The notes under the pieces were generated by a model. The model was not told the origin of the DNA. It did no database searches and saw only the letters and a program-made list of their open reading frames with translations. A program made the translations under genes and the position numbers. From the NCBI RefSeq assembly GCF_000416235.1, contig NZ_ATLO01000007.1, forward strand, positions 124,001 through 188,000: a stretch of DNA of 64,000 bases, given 5' to 3'. The DNA is from Pseudomonas sp. CFII64 (GTDB lineage Bacteria; Pseudomonadota; Gammaproteobacteria; Pseudomonadales; Pseudomonadaceae). Positions 1 through 10,045 of the stretch are shown here, in pieces. The stretch's first letter is position 1, and every line of letters starts with the position of its first letter.

Positions 1-204
1 AGCAGCGATGCCCGGGTGATTCGCGGCCTGGTTGCGGTATTGCTGGCGCGGGTCAATGGCTTGTCGGCAGAAGAATTACAACAGGTTGATCTGCCGGACT
101 GGTTCAACCAGCTTGGCTTGAGCCGTCAGCTGTCGCCTTCGCGCAGTAACGGCTTGAATGCCGTCCTGCAGCGGATGCATCAAATAGCGGTCGTCGCCAG
201 CTGA
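1..204 (+). CDS. SufE/CsdE-type cysteine desulfuration protein, 3' end only
   Basis: The frame is open from base 1 and stops at 204, giving the last 67 residues of a SufE-family sulfur acceptor. SufE/CsdE proteins take persulfide from a cysteine desulfurase and pass it to Fe-S or tRNA-modification partners. The visible tail (DLPDWFNQLGLSRQLSPSR) is the usual SufE C-terminus. The catalytic cysteine lies upstream of the window, so activity cannot be judged. The gene converges with tcdA and overlaps it by 25 bp. Linkage of csdE with tcdA (csdL) also occurs in enterobacteria and supports the CsdE assignment over SufE of the suf operon. Confidence 0.85.
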   Translation, partial: SSDARVIRGLVAVLLARVNGLSAEELQQVDLPDWFNQLGLSRQLSPSRSNGLNAVLQRMHQIAVVAS

Positions 205-1025
205 GGCGGCGGCACCGAAACCGGCTTGGCGCGTTCTGAAGGACGCCGCGTTCCCGCCACAATCTTGTCCACGGCTTTGGTCGCCGCCACCATGCCGAAG
301 GTCGCCGTCACCATCATCACCGCGCCAAAACCTCCGGCGCAATCGAGTTTGACGCCGTCGCCGACGAAGCTTTTCTGCAGGCAAATGCTGCCGTCTGGCT
401 TGGGGTAGCGCAGCTGTTCCGAAGAAAACACGCACGGCACGCTGTAGTGACGGGTCACGGTGCGGGAAAAGCCATAGTCGCGGCGCAAGGTCGAACGCAC
501 CTTGGAAGCCAGCGGATCATTGAAGGTGCGGTTCAGATCGCAAACCTGAATCTGCGTCGGATCAATCTGCCCACCCGCGCCGCCGGTGGTGATGATCTGA
601 ATCTTGCGTCGTTTGCACCAGGCAATCAGAGCGGCCTTGGCGTTGACGCTGTCGATACAGTCCAGCACGCAATCCAGATCGGACGTGATGTATTCGGCCA
701 TCGTGTCGCGGGTCACGAAATCCGCCACCGCATGCACGATGCAGTCCGGGTTGATCGCGCGCAGCCGTTCGGCCATCACGTCGACCTTGGGCCGGCCGAC
801 GGTGCTGTCCAGTGCATGGAGCTGGCGGTTGCTGTTGCTGACGCAGACGTCGTCCATGTCGAACAGGGAAATCTCGCCAACCCCGCAGCGGGCCATGGCT
901 TCCGCCGCCCAGGAGCCGACGCCGCCGATGCCGACGATCGCCACATGAGCCGCGCGCAGGCGTTCCAGGCCCTCGATGCCATACAAACGGGCGACGCCTG
1001 CAAACCGTGGATCTTCTGTGCTCAT
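180..1025 (-). CDS. tcdA: tRNA threonylcarbamoyladenosine dehydratase TcdA (CsdL)
   Basis: An E1-like (ThiF/MoeB/HesA) enzyme that uses ATP to cyclise N6-threonylcarbamoyladenosine at position 37 of ANN-decoding tRNAs. The nucleotide-binding glycine motif GIGGVGSWAAEAM is near residue 35, followed by the typical FDMDDVCVSNSNRQ segment. The protein is 281 residues, near family length. The ATG at 1025 is chosen because a GGGG stretch lies about eight bases upstream. A TTG two codons earlier is possible but weaker. It lies tail to tail with the SufE/CsdE gene. A TATAAT at 1057-1052 sits at promoter distance. Confidence 0.93.
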   Translation of the reverse strand: MSTEDPRFAGVARLYGIEGLERLRAAHVAIVGIGGVGSWAAEAMARCGVGEISLFDMDDVCVSNSNRQLHALDSTVGRPKVDVMAERLRAINPDCIVHAVADFVTRDTMAEYITSDLDCVLDCIDSVNAKAALIAWCKRRKIQIITTGGAGGQIDPTQIQVCDLNRTFNDPLASKVRSTLRRDYGFSRTVTRHYSVPCVFSSEQLRYPKPDGSICLQKSFVGDGVKLDCAGGFGAVMMVTATFGMVAATKAVDKIVAGTRRPSERAKPVSVPPPQLATTAI

Positions 1026-1051
1026 GACCAATACCCCGAAAACCGGCGCGC

Positions 1052-1057
1052 ATTATA
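1052..1057 (-). promoter_or_regulatory. Probable -10 box of tcdA
   Basis: On the minus strand this reads TATAAT followed by GCGCG, about 27 bases before the tcdA ATG. The -35 region is poor. The GC-rich stretch after the -10 resembles discriminators of stringently controlled promoters. The same arrangement precedes tsaB (20631-20636). Confidence 0.45.
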
Positions 1058-1157
1058 GGCCGTTGCGGCAGTGAGGGCATCCATGTGGTGAGTGATTGGT
1101 CAGAAAGCTGATGAACTGATGAGGATTCTGTGGGGCCGGCCGAGCCCTACACAACCG

Positions 1158-1179
1158 GTAGGAGGGGACTTGTCCCCGA
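1158..1179 (+). repeat. REP palindrome, GTAGGAGGGGACTTG type
   Basis: A GTAG head is followed by the palindrome GGGGACTTGTCCCC. The same sequence recurs at 9878 and, inverted, at 9958, 15026, 15132, 15242 and 19802. The bases after it (AAAAGGTCGGCGCAAGCAC) match, in reverse complement, the flank of the copies at 15026 and 15242, so a larger composite unit was copied. It lies in the 295-bp gap between divergent tcdA and the ndvB-like gene. No other clear element was seen in that gap. Confidence 0.85.
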
Positions 1180-1320
1180 AAAGGTCGGCGCAAGCACTGC
1201 AGGTTATTTTTCCTACAACCATTCCAGAAAAGAACTTCAACACGCGTAAGCTGCCAAAGTACCTGACAGCGGGCGTTCGCCGGCGATTCCCCGTTCCACC
1301 CTTTGGAACCAGAAGCATCT

Positions 1321-3909
1321 ATGTCATCGCGTAAATTTGGGCTCAATCTTGTTGTAGTCGTGGCGATTGCCGCGTTGTTTACCGGCTTCTGGGCGCTGAT
1401 CAATCGCCCGGTAACGGCCCCGGACTGGCCTGAGCAAATCTCCGGCTTCTCCTATTCGCCCTTCCGTCTGGGACAAAACCCACAAAAGGGCGTGTACCCG
1501 TCCGACGATGAAATGCGTCAGGACCTGGAGTTGATGAGCAAGCAAACCGACAGTATTCGTACGTACTCGGTGGACGGCTCGCTGGGCGATATCCCCAAAC
1601 TGGCGGAAGAGTTTGGTTTGCGGGTGACGCTGGGCATCTGGATTAGCCCGGACGCCGAACGTAACGAGCGGGAAATCACCCGCGCCATCGAGCTGGCCAA
1701 CACCTCGCGCAGCGTCGTTCGCGTGGTGGTCGGCAACGAAGCGTTGTTCCGCGAAGAGATTACCGTCGGCGAACTGAGCGCCTTGCTGGATCGGGTGCGC
1801 GCCGCAGTCAAAGTGCCAGTGACCACCTCCGAGCAGTGGCACATCTGGGAGAAATACCCGGAACTGGGCAAACACGTCGATCTGGTCGCCGCGCACATTC
1901 TGCCGTACTGGGAATTCATTCCCATGAGCGAGTCCGGCCAGTTTGTTCTCGACCGCGCCCGTGAACTGAAGAAAATGTTTCCGAAAAAACCGCTGCTGCT
2001 CTCGGAGGTTGGCTGGCCGAGCAACGGGCGCATGCGCGGTGGCGCAGATGCAACCCAGGCGGATCAGGCGATTTACCTGCGCACGCTGGTCAACAAGCTC
2101 AACCGGCAAGGCTACAACTACTTTGTGATCGAGGCCTTCGATCAGCCGTGGAAAGCCAGCGATGAAGGCTCGGTGGGCGCCTATTGGGGCGTCTACAACG
2201 CCAACCGCCAGCAGAAATTCAACTTTGAAGGGCCTGTGGTGGCCATTCCGCAATGGCGTGTACTGGCTATCGGTTCGGTAGTGCTGGCGATGTTGTCGCT
2301 GGCGTTGCTGTTGATCGACGGCTCGGCCCTGCGTCAGCGCGGTCGCACCTTCCTGACTTTCGTTGCGTTTTTGTGTGGCTCGGTGCTGGTGTGGATCGGG
2401 TACGACTACAGCCAGCAATACAGCACCTGGTTCAGTTTGCTGGTCGGATTCCTTCTGGCATTGGGTGCGCTCGGGGTGTTTATCGTGCTGCTGACCGAGG
2501 CTCACGAGCTGGCCGAAGCGGTCTGGACTCACAAGCGGCGGCGCGAATTCCTGCCCGTCGAGACGGACAATGCCTACCGCCCGAAAGTGTCGATTCACGT
2601 GCCGTGCTACAACGAGCCGCCGGAAATGGTCAAGCAGACCTTGAACGCGCTGGCGGCCCTGGATTATCCGGATTTCGAAGTATTGTTGATCGATAACAAC
2701 ACCAAGGACCCGGCGGTCTGGGAACCGGTCAAGGCCCATTGCGAACTGCTCGGTTCGCGCTTCAAGTTCTTCCATGTCGCCCCGCTCGCCGGTTTCAAGG
2801 GCGGCGCGTTGAATTACCTGATTCCGCACACCGCGCCGGATGCCGAAGTGATTGCCGTGATCGACTCGGATTACTGTGTCGACCGCAACTGGCTCAAGCA
2901 CATGGTGCCGCACTTCGCCGATCCGAAAATCGCCGTGGTGCAGTCGCCCCAGGACTATCGCGACCAGCACGAAAGCACCTTCAAGAAGCTGTGCTATTCC
3001 GAGTACAAGGGTTTCTTCCATATCGGCATGGTCACCCGCAACGACCGCGACGCGATCATTCAGCACGGCACCATGACCATGACCCGGCGCTCAGTGCTCG
3101 AAGAACTGGGCTGGGCCGACTGGTGCATTTGCGAAGACGCCGAGCTGGGCCTGCGGGTTTTCGAAAAGGGCTATTCCGCAGCCTATGCGCACAACAGTTT
3201 TGGCAAGGGCTTGATGCCCGATACCTTCATCGACTTCAAGAAGCAGCGTTTCCGTTGGGCGTATGGCGCGATCCAGATCATCAAGCGCCATGCGTCGAGC
3301 CTGCTGCGCGGCAAGGACACCGAACTGACGCGCGGCCAGCGCTACCACTTCCTCGCGGGCTGGCTGCCGTGGGTCGCCGATGGCATGAACATCTTCTTCA
3401 CTGTTGGCGCATTGCTCTGGTCGTCGGCGATGATCATCGTGCCCAAACGCGTCGACCCGCCGCTGCTGATCTTCGCCATCCCGCCGCTCGCATTGTTCGT
3501 GTTCAAGGTTGGCAAGATCATCTTCCTCTATCGCCGCGCCGTGGGCGTCAATCTCAAGGATGCGTTTTACGCCGCATTGGCCGGGCTGGCCCTGTCGCAT
3601 ACCATCGCCAAAGCCGTGCTGTATGGCTTCTTCACGACGAGCATTCCGTTCTTCCGGACCCCGAAAAATGCTGCCAGCCATGGTCTGCTGGTGGCGATTT
3701 CCGAAGCTCGGGAAGAGCTGTTCATCATGCTGCTGTTATGGGGCGCGGCGACCGGGATCTGTCTGGTGCAGGGCTTGCCGAGCGCCGACATGCGCTTCTG
3801 GGTCATCATGCTCGTGGTGCAATCGCTGCCGTACCTGGCGGCGTTGATCATGGCTTTCCTGTCCTCGCTGCCCAAACCGTTGGTGATTACCGAACCCGCT
3901 ACGGTTTGA
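1321..3909 (+). CDS. ndvB: NdvB-like beta-(1,3)-glucan synthase (GH17 + GT2 membrane protein)
   Basis: A membrane glucosyltransferase of 862 residues. After an N-terminal membrane segment comes a glycoside hydrolase 17-like domain (about residues 40-300) with the two expected glutamates, in VVGNEAL and [11 protein letters not shown]. Two membrane helices follow, then a family 2 glycosyltransferase domain with IDSDY, EDAELG and the QRFRW motif, and further C-terminal membrane helices. In P. aeruginosa NdvB makes cyclic periplasmic glucans linked to biofilm antibiotic tolerance. The ATG at 1321 gives the expected MSSRKFG start; a TTG six codons upstream is less likely. Its terminator is at 3931. 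It sits directly before dapE, as I recall for PAO1. Confidence 0.9.
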   Translation: MSSRKFGLNLVVVVAIAALFTGFWALINRPVTAPDWPEQISGFSYSPFRLGQNPQKGVYPSDDEMRQDLELMSKQTDSIRTYSVDGSLGDIPKLAEEFGLRVTLGIWISPDAERNEREITRAIELANTSRSVVRVVVGNEALFREEITVGELSALLDRVRAAVKVPVTTSEQWHIWEKYPELGKHVDLVAAHILPYWEFIPMSESGQFVLDRARELKKMFPKKPLLLSEVGWPSNGRMRGGADATQADQAIYLRTLVNKLNRQGYNYFVIEAFDQPWKASDEGSVGAYWGVYNANRQQKFNFEGPVVAIPQWRVLAIGSVVLAMLSLALLLIDGSALRQRGRTFLTFVAFLCGSVLVWIGYDYSQQYSTWFSLLVGFLLALGALGVFIVLLTEAHELAEAVWTHKRRREFLPVETDNAYRPKVSIHVPCYNEPPEMVKQTLNALAALDYPDFEVLLIDNNTKDPAVWEPVKAHCELLGSRFKFFHVAPLAGFKGGALNYLIPHTAPDAEVIAVIDSDYCVDRNWLKHMVPHFADPKIAVVQSPQDYRDQHESTFKKLCYSEYKGFFHIGMVTRNDRDAIIQHGTMTMTRRSVLEELGWADWCICEDAELGLRVFEKGYSAAYAHNSFGKGLMPDTFIDFKKQRFRWAYGAIQIIKRHASSLLRGKDTELTRGQRYHFLAGWLPWVADGMNIFFTVGALLWSSAMIIVPKRVDPPLLIFAIPPLALFVFKVGKIIFLYRRAVGVNLKDAFYAALAGLALSHTIAKAVLYGFFTTSIPFFRTPKNAASHGLLVAISEAREELFIMLLLWGAATGICLVQGLPSADMRFWVIMLVVQSLPYLAALIMAFLSSLPKPLVITEPATV

Positions 3910-3930
3910 CATAAATCTCGGCAAGACTAA

Positions 3931-3955
3931 ACGGCGGCCTTCGGTCGTCGTTTTT
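3931..3955 (+). terminator. Rho-independent terminator after the ndvB-like gene
   Basis: ACGGCGGCC and GGTCGTCGT form a 9-bp stem (two G-U pairs) around a TTC loop, followed directly by TTTTT. It lies 21 bases after the stop codon and separates this gene from dapE. Confidence 0.8.
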
Positions 3956-4009
3956 GCTTTAAGATACGCGCCTTTTCGCGCTTACAGACATACCACCGGA
4001 GTCCTGTAC

Positions 4010-5161
4010 ATGACGGCCCCAGCCGACCTTTCGCCCACTCTTCAACTCGCTTGCGACCTGATCCGTCGTCCTTCGGTAACGCCAGTCGATGCCGACTGTC
4101 AGGCGGTGATGATGCAACGCCTGGGCGATGCCGGCTTCAAGCTGGAGCCGATGCGTATCGAGGATGTGGATAACTTCTGGGCCAGCCATGGCACGACTGA
4201 AGGGCCGGTCCTGTGCTTCGCCGGGCATACTGACGTGGTGCCCACCGGACCGGTGAACGCCTGGCAGAACGATCCGTTCGATGCCTTGATCGACGCCGAC
4301 GGCATGCTGTGCGGGCGTGGTGCGGCGGACATGAAAGGCAGCCTCGCGGCCATGCTGGTGGCGGCCGAGCGGTTTGTCGGTGATCACCCCAATCACAAAG
4401 GCTCGATTGCCTTTCTGATCACCAGCGACGAAGAAGGCCCGGCGCATCACGGCACCAAAGCTGTGGTGGAAATCCTCAAAGCGCGCAACGAGCGCATGGA
4501 CTGGTGCATCGTCGGCGAACCGTCGAGCACCACGCTGGTCGGCGACGTGGTGAAGAACGGTCGGCGTGGTTCTCTCGGCGCAACCTTGACCGTGCGAGGC
4601 AAACAAGGCCACGTGGCGTACCCGCATCTGGCGCGCAACCCGATTCATCTTACCGCTGCGGCGCTGGCCGAACTGGCCGCCGAGCATTGGGACGAAGGCA
4701 ATGCGTTCTTCCCGCCGACCAGCTTCCAGATTTCCAACCTGAATTCCGGGACCGGCGCGACCAACGTGATCCCCGGTGAGCTGGTGGCGATCTTCAACTT
4801 CCGCTTCTCCACCGAATCCACGGTCGAAGGCTTGAAGCAGCGGGTCGCGACGATCCTCGACAAGCATGAGCTGGACTGGCATGTGGACTGGGCGCTGTCC
4901 GGTCTGCCGTTCCTGACCGAACCGGGTGATTTGCTGGACGCGGTGTCGGACAGCATTCGCGCGGTTACCGGTCGCGAGACCAAAGCGTCCACCAGTGGCG
5001 GCACTTCGGACGGTCGTTTCATCGCCACCATGGGCACGCAGGTTGTCGAGCTGGGGCCGGTGAATGCGACCATTCACCAGGTCAACGAACGCGTGCTGGC
5101 CAGCGACCTCGACGTGCTGACTGAAATCTACTATCAGACCCTGGTCAAACTGCTCGCATGA
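4010..5161 (+). CDS. dapE: Succinyl-diaminopimelate desuccinylase
   Basis: A zinc-dependent M20-family hydrolase that converts N-succinyl-LL-diaminopimelate to LL-diaminopimelate in lysine and peptidoglycan synthesis. Metal and catalytic motifs are in order: [28 protein letters not shown] and GEPSS, with the C-terminal GGTSDGRF. Its 383 residues match the family. The stop codon overlaps the ATG of rlmA (ATGA), so the two genes are probably translationally coupled. Confidence 0.97.
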   Translation: MTAPADLSPTLQLACDLIRRPSVTPVDADCQAVMMQRLGDAGFKLEPMRIEDVDNFWASHGTTEGPVLCFAGHTDVVPTGPVNAWQNDPFDALIDADGMLCGRGAADMKGSLAAMLVAAERFVGDHPNHKGSIAFLITSDEEGPAHHGTKAVVEILKARNERMDWCIVGEPSSTTLVGDVVKNGRRGSLGATLTVRGKQGHVAYPHLARNPIHLTAAALAELAAEHWDEGNAFFPPTSFQISNLNSGTGATNVIPGELVAIFNFRFSTESTVEGLKQRVATILDKHELDWHVDWALSGLPFLTEPGDLLDAVSDSIRAVTGRETKASTSGGTSDGRFIATMGTQVVELGPVNATIHQVNERVLASDLDVLTEIYYQTLVKLLA

Positions 5162-5970
5162 TGCTCACTTGCCCGATCTGCTCGGCGCCGCTCAGTGCGG
5201 TGGACAACGGCGTGGCGTGCCCGGCGAATCATCGCTTCGACCGCGCGCGCCAGGGTTATCTGAACCTGCTGCCGGTGCAGCACAAGAACAGCCGCGATCC
5301 TGGCGACAATCAGGCCATGGTCGAGGCGCGGCGCGACTTTCTCAACGCCGGGCATTACGCGCCGGTGGCGAAACGTCTGGCCGAGCTGGCAGCCGAACGG
5401 GCCCCGGCGCGCTGGCTGGACATCGGTTGTGGCGAGGGTTATTACACCGCGCAAATCGCCGCCGCCCTGCCGCACGCCGATGGTTATGCGCTGGACATTT
5501 CCCGTGAAGCGGTCAAACGCGCCTGCCGTCGCAATCCGCAGCTGACCTGGTTGATCGCCAGCATGGCGCGGGTGCCGCTGCCGGATGCCAGCTGTCAGTT
5601 CCTCGCCAGCGTGTTCAGCCCGCTGGACTGGAATGAAGCAAAACGCCTGTTGACGCCGGGCGGCGGGCTGATGCGCGTCGGTCCGACCAGCGAGCACCTG
5701 ATGGAACTGCGCGAGCGTCTGTATGACGAAGTTCGCGACTATGCTGACGACAAGCATCTGGCCCTGGTTCCTGAAGGCATGCTGCTGGATCACAGCGAAA
5801 CCCTGCGTTTCAAACTGAGCCTGATCGACGGTCAGGCCCGCGCCAACCTGCTGGCCATGACGCCCCACGGCTGGCGCGCCAGCGCTGAGCGGCGGGCCCA
5901 TGTCGTCGAGCAGGTTGAGCCGTTCGAAGTCACGGTTTCCATGCGCTACGATTATTTCGTGCGCCAATAA
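5158..5970 (+). CDS. rlmA: 23S rRNA (guanine-N1)-methyltransferase RlmA
   Basis: A SAM-dependent methyltransferase of 270 residues. The N-terminus carries the RlmA zinc ribbon (CPIC..PL, then CPANH). The SAM-binding motif [13 protein letters not shown] follows near residue 87. The family methylates N1 of G745 in 23S rRNA helix 35. The start overlaps the dapE stop; a second ATG lies one codon further on. Placement right after dapE is a Pseudomonas arrangement. Confidence 0.92.
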   Translation: MMLTCPICSAPLSAVDNGVACPANHRFDRARQGYLNLLPVQHKNSRDPGDNQAMVEARRDFLNAGHYAPVAKRLAELAAERAPARWLDIGCGEGYYTAQIAAALPHADGYALDISREAVKRACRRNPQLTWLIASMARVPLPDASCQFLASVFSPLDWNEAKRLLTPGGGLMRVGPTSEHLMELRERLYDEVRDYADDKHLALVPEGMLLDHSETLRFKLSLIDGQARANLLAMTPHGWRASAERRAHVVEQVEPFEVTVSMRYDYFVRQ

Positions 5971-5984
5971 CTATCCGAATGAAG

Positions 5985-6006
5985 GTGCTTCGCAGAAGCG
6001 AAGCAC
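5985..6006 (+). other. Perfect 9-bp hairpin between rlmA and the next gene
   Basis: GTGCTTCGC, a four-base AGAA loop, then GCGAAGCAC. No U-tract follows directly (TTTTTT only from about 6026), so it is a weak terminator candidate. It could instead stabilise the end of the dapE-rlmA transcript. Confidence 0.5.
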
Positions 6007-6053
6007 TCGACTGAATCCGCGAATGGATTTTTTCAATTTCTTACGAGGCATCC

Positions 6054-6431
6054 ATGCGCCAACCCGATATCGAGATTTACCTGAAAGACGCTGACGTCGA
6101 CTACAAGGCCATCGCCACCTGGCTCAGCGCAGCCATCGGCCCGTGCACGGACTGGGTACAGAAAGGCCAGACCTGGAAATGCACGGCCGGCAACGTGCCC
6201 GTGACCTGGCTGCCCAAGGCGGTCGGCAAGTGGAACAGCCTTTATCTGGAAAGCGGCGAGACGCCGTGGGAAGACGACATCGCCTGTGGCCGCGCCGCCT
6301 TTGCCGCACTCAACGTAGAAGTGCGCTGCGCACCCGGCACCTGGGTTGAAGAAGAAAGCGACGAAACCGCCGACCGCTGGATTCGCATCAGTGCAGATGG
6401 CGAGGAAGAGATTACCTGGCATACGGCGTGA
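6054..6431 (+). CDS. Conserved Pseudomonas protein of unknown function
   Basis: A soluble, acidic protein of 125 residues with no signal peptide or membrane segment. It has many tryptophans and three cysteines. I recognise it only as a gene that follows rlmA in other pseudomonads; no domain name can be given with confidence. The ATG at 6054 is preceded by ACGAGGC, a good ribosome binding site. A REP hairpin (6461-6508) closes the unit. Confidence 0.75.
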   Translation: MRQPDIEIYLKDADVDYKAIATWLSAAIGPCTDWVQKGQTWKCTAGNVPVTWLPKAVGKWNSLYLESGETPWEDDIACGRAAFAALNVEVRCAPGTWVEEESDETADRWIRISADGEEEITWHTA

Positions 6432-6460
6432 GGTAAAAACAACGGCCCCTGATTCATTGC

Positions 6461-6508
6461 AGGACCAGCTTTAGCCGGGAGAACGCGCTCCCGGCTAAAG
6501 CCGGTCCT
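6461..6508. repeat. REP double palindrome with 21-bp stem (GGCTTTAGCC family)
   Basis: The arms 6461-6481 and 6488-6508 pair with one mismatch around a six-base loop. The right arm, read in reverse, is GTAGGACCGGCTTTAGCCGG. The same family occurs at 30552-30575 and 44775-44798. Located 29 bases after the preceding stop codon, it could block 3' exonucleases or read-through towards plsB. Confidence 0.85.
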
Positions 6509-6606
6509 ACGGAATGAATTGAGCCCCTTCCGCCCTTTTGCCCATCCCCGCCAGATACGGCAAACTGGCGCCCTCGTGGGCTCCGCCCCTTTTCAGCAGA
6601 AGCCGT

Positions 6607-9108
6607 ATGACACGCTCTCCGTTCCGCCGTCTTGTGTTCGGCACACTGCGCCGATTGTTGTATCTCTGGGTGCGCTCCGAGACCATTAATCAATCGTCTT
6701 TCACCCTCAATCTCGACCGCAGTCGACCGGTGTTCTACGCCTTGCAATCGCCGTCACTGAGCGATCTGGCGGTGATCGATACCGAGTGCAGCAAGGCGGG
6801 ATTGCCTCGGCCGGTGTTGTCCGTGGCGGTGGGCGAGCTGAACGAACCGGCAGCGTTCTTTTACCTGACGCCGGGCCCGGACTGGCTGGGCCGTCAGGAC
6901 AAGAGCGGCGCGCCGCCGACCCTGGAACGGCTGATCAGCGCCGTGAGCCAGAACGCCGCCGAGGATGCGCAGATCATTCCGGTCAGCGTGTTCTGGGGCC
7001 AGTCGCCGGATCGTGAATCGAGCCCGTGGAAATTATTGTTTGCCGACAGCTGGGCGGTGACCGGACGGCTGCGGCGGCTGGTCAGCATCCTGATTCTGGG
7101 GCGCAAGACCCGGGTGCAGTTCTCAGCCCCCATCCATCTGCGCGACCTGATCAACGAGAACAAGGGTCACGAGCTGACCCTGCGCATGACCCAGCGTCTG
7201 CTGCGTACGCATTTTCGCAACCTGAAAACCGCCGTGATCGGCCCGGATGTGTCGCACCGGCGCAATCTGGTCAAAGGTCTGCTGGATGAGCCGCTGGTCA
7301 AGCAGGCGATTCTGGATGAAGCCGAACGGGAGAAAATCCCCGTCGACAAGGCTCGCGAGCAAGCGCTGCGTTACGGCAACGAAATTGCGTCGGACTACAC
7401 CTATTCAGCGATTCGTTTTCTCGAGGTGGTGCTGAGCTGGTTCTGGAACAAGATCTACGATGGCGTCAAGGTCAGCCATATCGAAGGCGTGCAGAACGTC
7501 GCGCAGGGCAATGAGATCATTTATGTGCCCTGCCACCGCAGCCATATCGATTACCTGCTGCTCTCGTACCTGCTGTTTCGCAATGGTCTGACGCCGCCGC
7601 ACGTCGCTGCCGGTATCAACCTGAACATGCCGGTGATTGGCAGTCTGCTGCGCCGGGGCGGCGCGTTTTTCATGCGCCGCACCTTCAAGGGCAATCCGCT
7701 GTACACCTCGGTGTTCAACGAATACATGCATACCCTGTTCACCAAAGGTTTCCCGGTCGAATACTTCGTCGAGGGCGGGCGTTCGCGCACCGGGCGCATG
7801 TTGCAACCCAAGACCGGCATGCTGGCGATTACCTTGCGCAGCTTCCTGCGCAACTCGCGGATGCCCATCGTGTTCGTGCCGGTGTACATCGGTTACGAGC
7901 GGGTGCTCGAAGGCCGCACGTATCTGGGCGAGCTGCGTGGCGCGACCAAGAAAAAGGAGTCGATTTTCGACATTTTCAAGGTGATTGGCGCCCTCAAGCA
8001 GCGCTTCGGCCAGGTCTCAGTCAATTTCGGTGAGCCGATCAAGCTCGCGGAGTTTCTCGACTCGGAGCAAGCGGACTGGCGCACCCAGGAACTGGGGCCG
8101 CAGTTCCGCCCGGCATGGCTCAACGAAACCACCAATCGCCTGGGCGAACGCGTTGCCCGGCACCTGAACGAAGCCGCCGCCATCAACCCGGTAAATCTGG
8201 TGGCGCTGGCGCTGCTTTCGACGCAACGCCTGGCGCTGGATGATCAGGCCATGGCCCGCGTGCTGGATCTGTACCTGACATTGCTGCGCCGGGTGCCGTA
8301 TTCGCCGCACACCACGTTGCCCGAAGGTGACGGCCGGGCGTTGATCGAACACGTGAAAGGCATGGACCTGCTCTCGGAACAAAAGGACGCGTTGGGCAAA
8401 ATTCTGTATCTGGATGAACAGAATGCGGTCCTGATGACCTATTACCGCAACAACGTGCTGCATATTTTCGCCCTGCCATCATTGCTCGCCAGCTTCTTCC
8501 AGAGCTCGTCGCGCATGACTCGCGAGCTGCTGCTGCGCTACACCCGTGCGCTCTATCCGTACCTGCAATCGGAGCTGTTCATCCGCTGGTCGCTGGAAGA
8601 GCTGGATGCGGTGGTCGATCAATGGCTGGAGGCGTTTGTCGAACAAGGCCTGTTGCGCTTCGAAAATGACGTCTACCTGCGCCCGGCGCCGAGTTCTCGT
8701 GAGTTCGTATTGTTGACCCTGCTGTCGCGGGCGATTGCCCAGACATTGCAGCGTTTCTACATGGCCACCTCGCTGTTGCTCAACAGCGGCCAGAACACCC
8801 TGAGCGCCGAAGAACTGGAAGACCTGTGTACGGTGATGGCACAACGGCTGTCGATCCTGCATGGCCTGAATGCGCCGGAGTTCTTCGACAAGAGCCTGTT
8901 CCGCCACTTTATCCAGACCCTGCTGGACCTGGGCGTGCTGCGCAAGGATGCGGGCGGCAAGCTCAGTTATCACCCGCTGCTGGGGGAACTGGCTGAAGGC
9001 GCCGCGAAGCGTGTGCTGCCTGCAGAGATTCGACTGTCAATTCGCCAGGTCGCCTTGCATCGCAACGAAGATGTAACCGAAGCTGACCCGGTTGAGGAAA
9101 TCCGTTAA
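6607..9108 (+). CDS. plsB: Glycerol-3-phosphate 1-O-acyltransferase PlsB
   Basis: An inner-membrane enzyme that acylates sn-glycerol-3-phosphate with acyl-CoA or acyl-ACP, the first step of phospholipid synthesis. The catalytic HX4D motif is CHRSHIDYL, with H310 and D315, close to the E. coli numbering. [11 protein letters not shown], typical of acyltransferase block III, follows. The ATG at 6607 gives 833 residues, the expected size. A TTG at 6538 extends the frame but has no support. A strong GC-rich hairpin follows the stop (9118-9147). Confidence 0.96.
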   Translation: MTRSPFRRLVFGTLRRLLYLWVRSETINQSSFTLNLDRSRPVFYALQSPSLSDLAVIDTECSKAGLPRPVLSVAVGELNEPAAFFYLTPGPDWLGRQDKSGAPPTLERLISAVSQNAAEDAQIIPVSVFWGQSPDRESSPWKLLFADSWAVTGRLRRLVSILILGRKTRVQFSAPIHLRDLINENKGHELTLRMTQRLLRTHFRNLKTAVIGPDVSHRRNLVKGLLDEPLVKQAILDEAEREKIPVDKAREQALRYGNEIASDYTYSAIRFLEVVLSWFWNKIYDGVKVSHIEGVQNVAQGNEIIYVPCHRSHIDYLLLSYLLFRNGLTPPHVAAGINLNMPVIGSLLRRGGAFFMRRTFKGNPLYTSVFNEYMHTLFTKGFPVEYFVEGGRSRTGRMLQPKTGMLAITLRSFLRNSRMPIVFVPVYIGYERVLEGRTYLGELRGATKKKESIFDIFKVIGALKQRFGQVSVNFGEPIKLAEFLDSEQADWRTQELGPQFRPAWLNETTNRLGERVARHLNEAAAINPVNLVALALLSTQRLALDDQAMARVLDLYLTLLRRVPYSPHTTLPEGDGRALIEHVKGMDLLSEQKDALGKILYLDEQNAVLMTYYRNNVLHIFALPSLLASFFQSSSRMTRELLLRYTRALYPYLQSELFIRWSLEELDAVVDQWLEAFVEQGLLRFENDVYLRPAPSSREFVLLTLLSRAIAQTLQRFYMATSLLLNSGQNTLSAEELEDLCTVMAQRLSILHGLNAPEFFDKSLFRHFIQTLLDLGVLRKDAGGKLSYHPLLGELAEGAAKRVLPAEIRLSIRQVALHRNEDVTEADPVEEIR

Positions 9109-9117
9109 ATTCCGCGC

Positions 9118-9147
9118 AACCGGCGCCGGATCAAAACCGGCGCCGTT
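9118..9147 (+). other. GC-rich hairpin downstream of plsB
   Basis: AACCGGCGCCGG and CCGGCGCCGTT pair, with one bulged base, around ATCAAAA. No U-run follows, so termination is uncertain. It separates plsB from the exported protein gene, whose ribosome binding site (GAAAAGGA) comes about 20 bases later. Confidence 0.5.
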
Positions 9148-9177
9148 ACCAAGATTCCCCTTGAAAAGGATGCTGCC

Positions 9178-9867
9178 ATGCTTCGCTCCCCGTTTACCTT
9201 TGCCAGCCTGTGCGCAGGCTTGCTGCTGTCGGCCAACGTCTTTGCCGCATCCTTGAATGATCTTTCACAGGCAGATGCAACCGGCGGTCTCAAGGACGCA
9301 CTCACCCAGGGCGCGCAGGTTGCGGTCAAGCAACTGGGCAAGCCCGGTGGCTTCAGCAACAACCAGGATGTGCGCATCGAACTGCCGGGCAGTCTGGGCA
9401 AGGTGGCGAAGAAAATGAAACAGTTCGGCATGGGCGCGCAGGTCGACCAGCTGGAAACCAGCATGAACCAGGCCGCTGAAGCCGCCATGCCACAAGCGCA
9501 GACGTTGCTGGTGGATGCCGTGAAGAAGATGACCGTGGCTGACGCCAAGGGCATTCTCAGCGGCGGCAAGGATTCCGCCACGCAGTACCTGAATAGCAGC
9601 AGTCGCGAGCAGATTCGCGCCAAATTCCTGCCTATCGTCAAGCAAGCCACGGACAAGGTCGGGCTGGCGCAGAAGTACAACTCGTTCGCCGGTCAGGCGG
9701 CGACGCTGGGCGTTCTGGATGCCAAAAGCTCGAACATCGAGGGCTACGTGACCGAACAGGCGCTGAACGGTTTGTTCGAAATGATAGCCAAACAGGAAGA
9801 AACCATCCGCGCCAACCCGGCTGCGGCGGCGACAAGCCTGGCGAAGAAGGTGTTTGGGTCGCTCTGA
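9178..9867 (+). CDS. DUF4197 domain exported protein
   Basis: A protein of 229 residues with a clear signal peptide (hydrophobic core LCAGLLLSANVFA, cleavage near residue 22). The rest has the DUF4197 features: the opening QADATGGLKDALTQGA, an amphipathic middle, and a C-terminus rich in alanine and lysine. The family is periplasmic and its biochemical role is unknown. Strong GAAAAGGA ribosome site. The gene lies between plsB and the RND pump. Confidence 0.8.
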   Translation: MLRSPFTFASLCAGLLLSANVFAASLNDLSQADATGGLKDALTQGAQVAVKQLGKPGGFSNNQDVRIELPGSLGKVAKKMKQFGMGAQVDQLETSMNQAAEAAMPQAQTLLVDAVKKMTVADAKGILSGGKDSATQYLNSSSREQIRAKFLPIVKQATDKVGLAQKYNSFAGQAATLGVLDAKSSNIEGYVTEQALNGLFEMIAKQEETIRANPAAAATSLAKKVFGSL

Positions 9868-9877
9868 ATCGGTAACT

Positions 9878-9979
9878 GTAGGAGGGGACTTGTCCCCGAA
9901 TGCGGTGGTCCTGACCACGGAAATCCGCAAAATTAACGCCGCCTGAGCTGCCGTCTTTCGGGGACAGGTCCCCTCCTAC
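9878..9979. repeat. REPIN-like pair of inverted REPs
   Basis: A GTAGGAGGGGACTTG element at 9878-9899 (+) faces its inverted copy at 9958-9979 (-). The GTAG heads point outward and 58 bases lie between. This matches the REPIN arrangement known in Pseudomonas. It sits between two convergent genes, 11 bases after the DUF4197 stop. Confidence 0.8.
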
Positions 9980-9995
9980 CGAGTGTGTTTGGCCC

Positions 9996-10037
9996 GGTAG
10001 GACCGGCCGGGGTGGCGCTCTACCTTGTCCGGGAAGG
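9996..10037 (+). repeat. Interrupted REP palindrome (GTAGGACCGG type)
   Basis: GTAGGACCGG is separated from CTTGTCCGGGAAGG by 17 extra bases. In intact copies (15063, 15172, 19842) a single A lies between these parts. The element ends about nine bases before the mexK stop codon. Confidence 0.6.
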
Positions 10038-10045
10038 TCTACATC

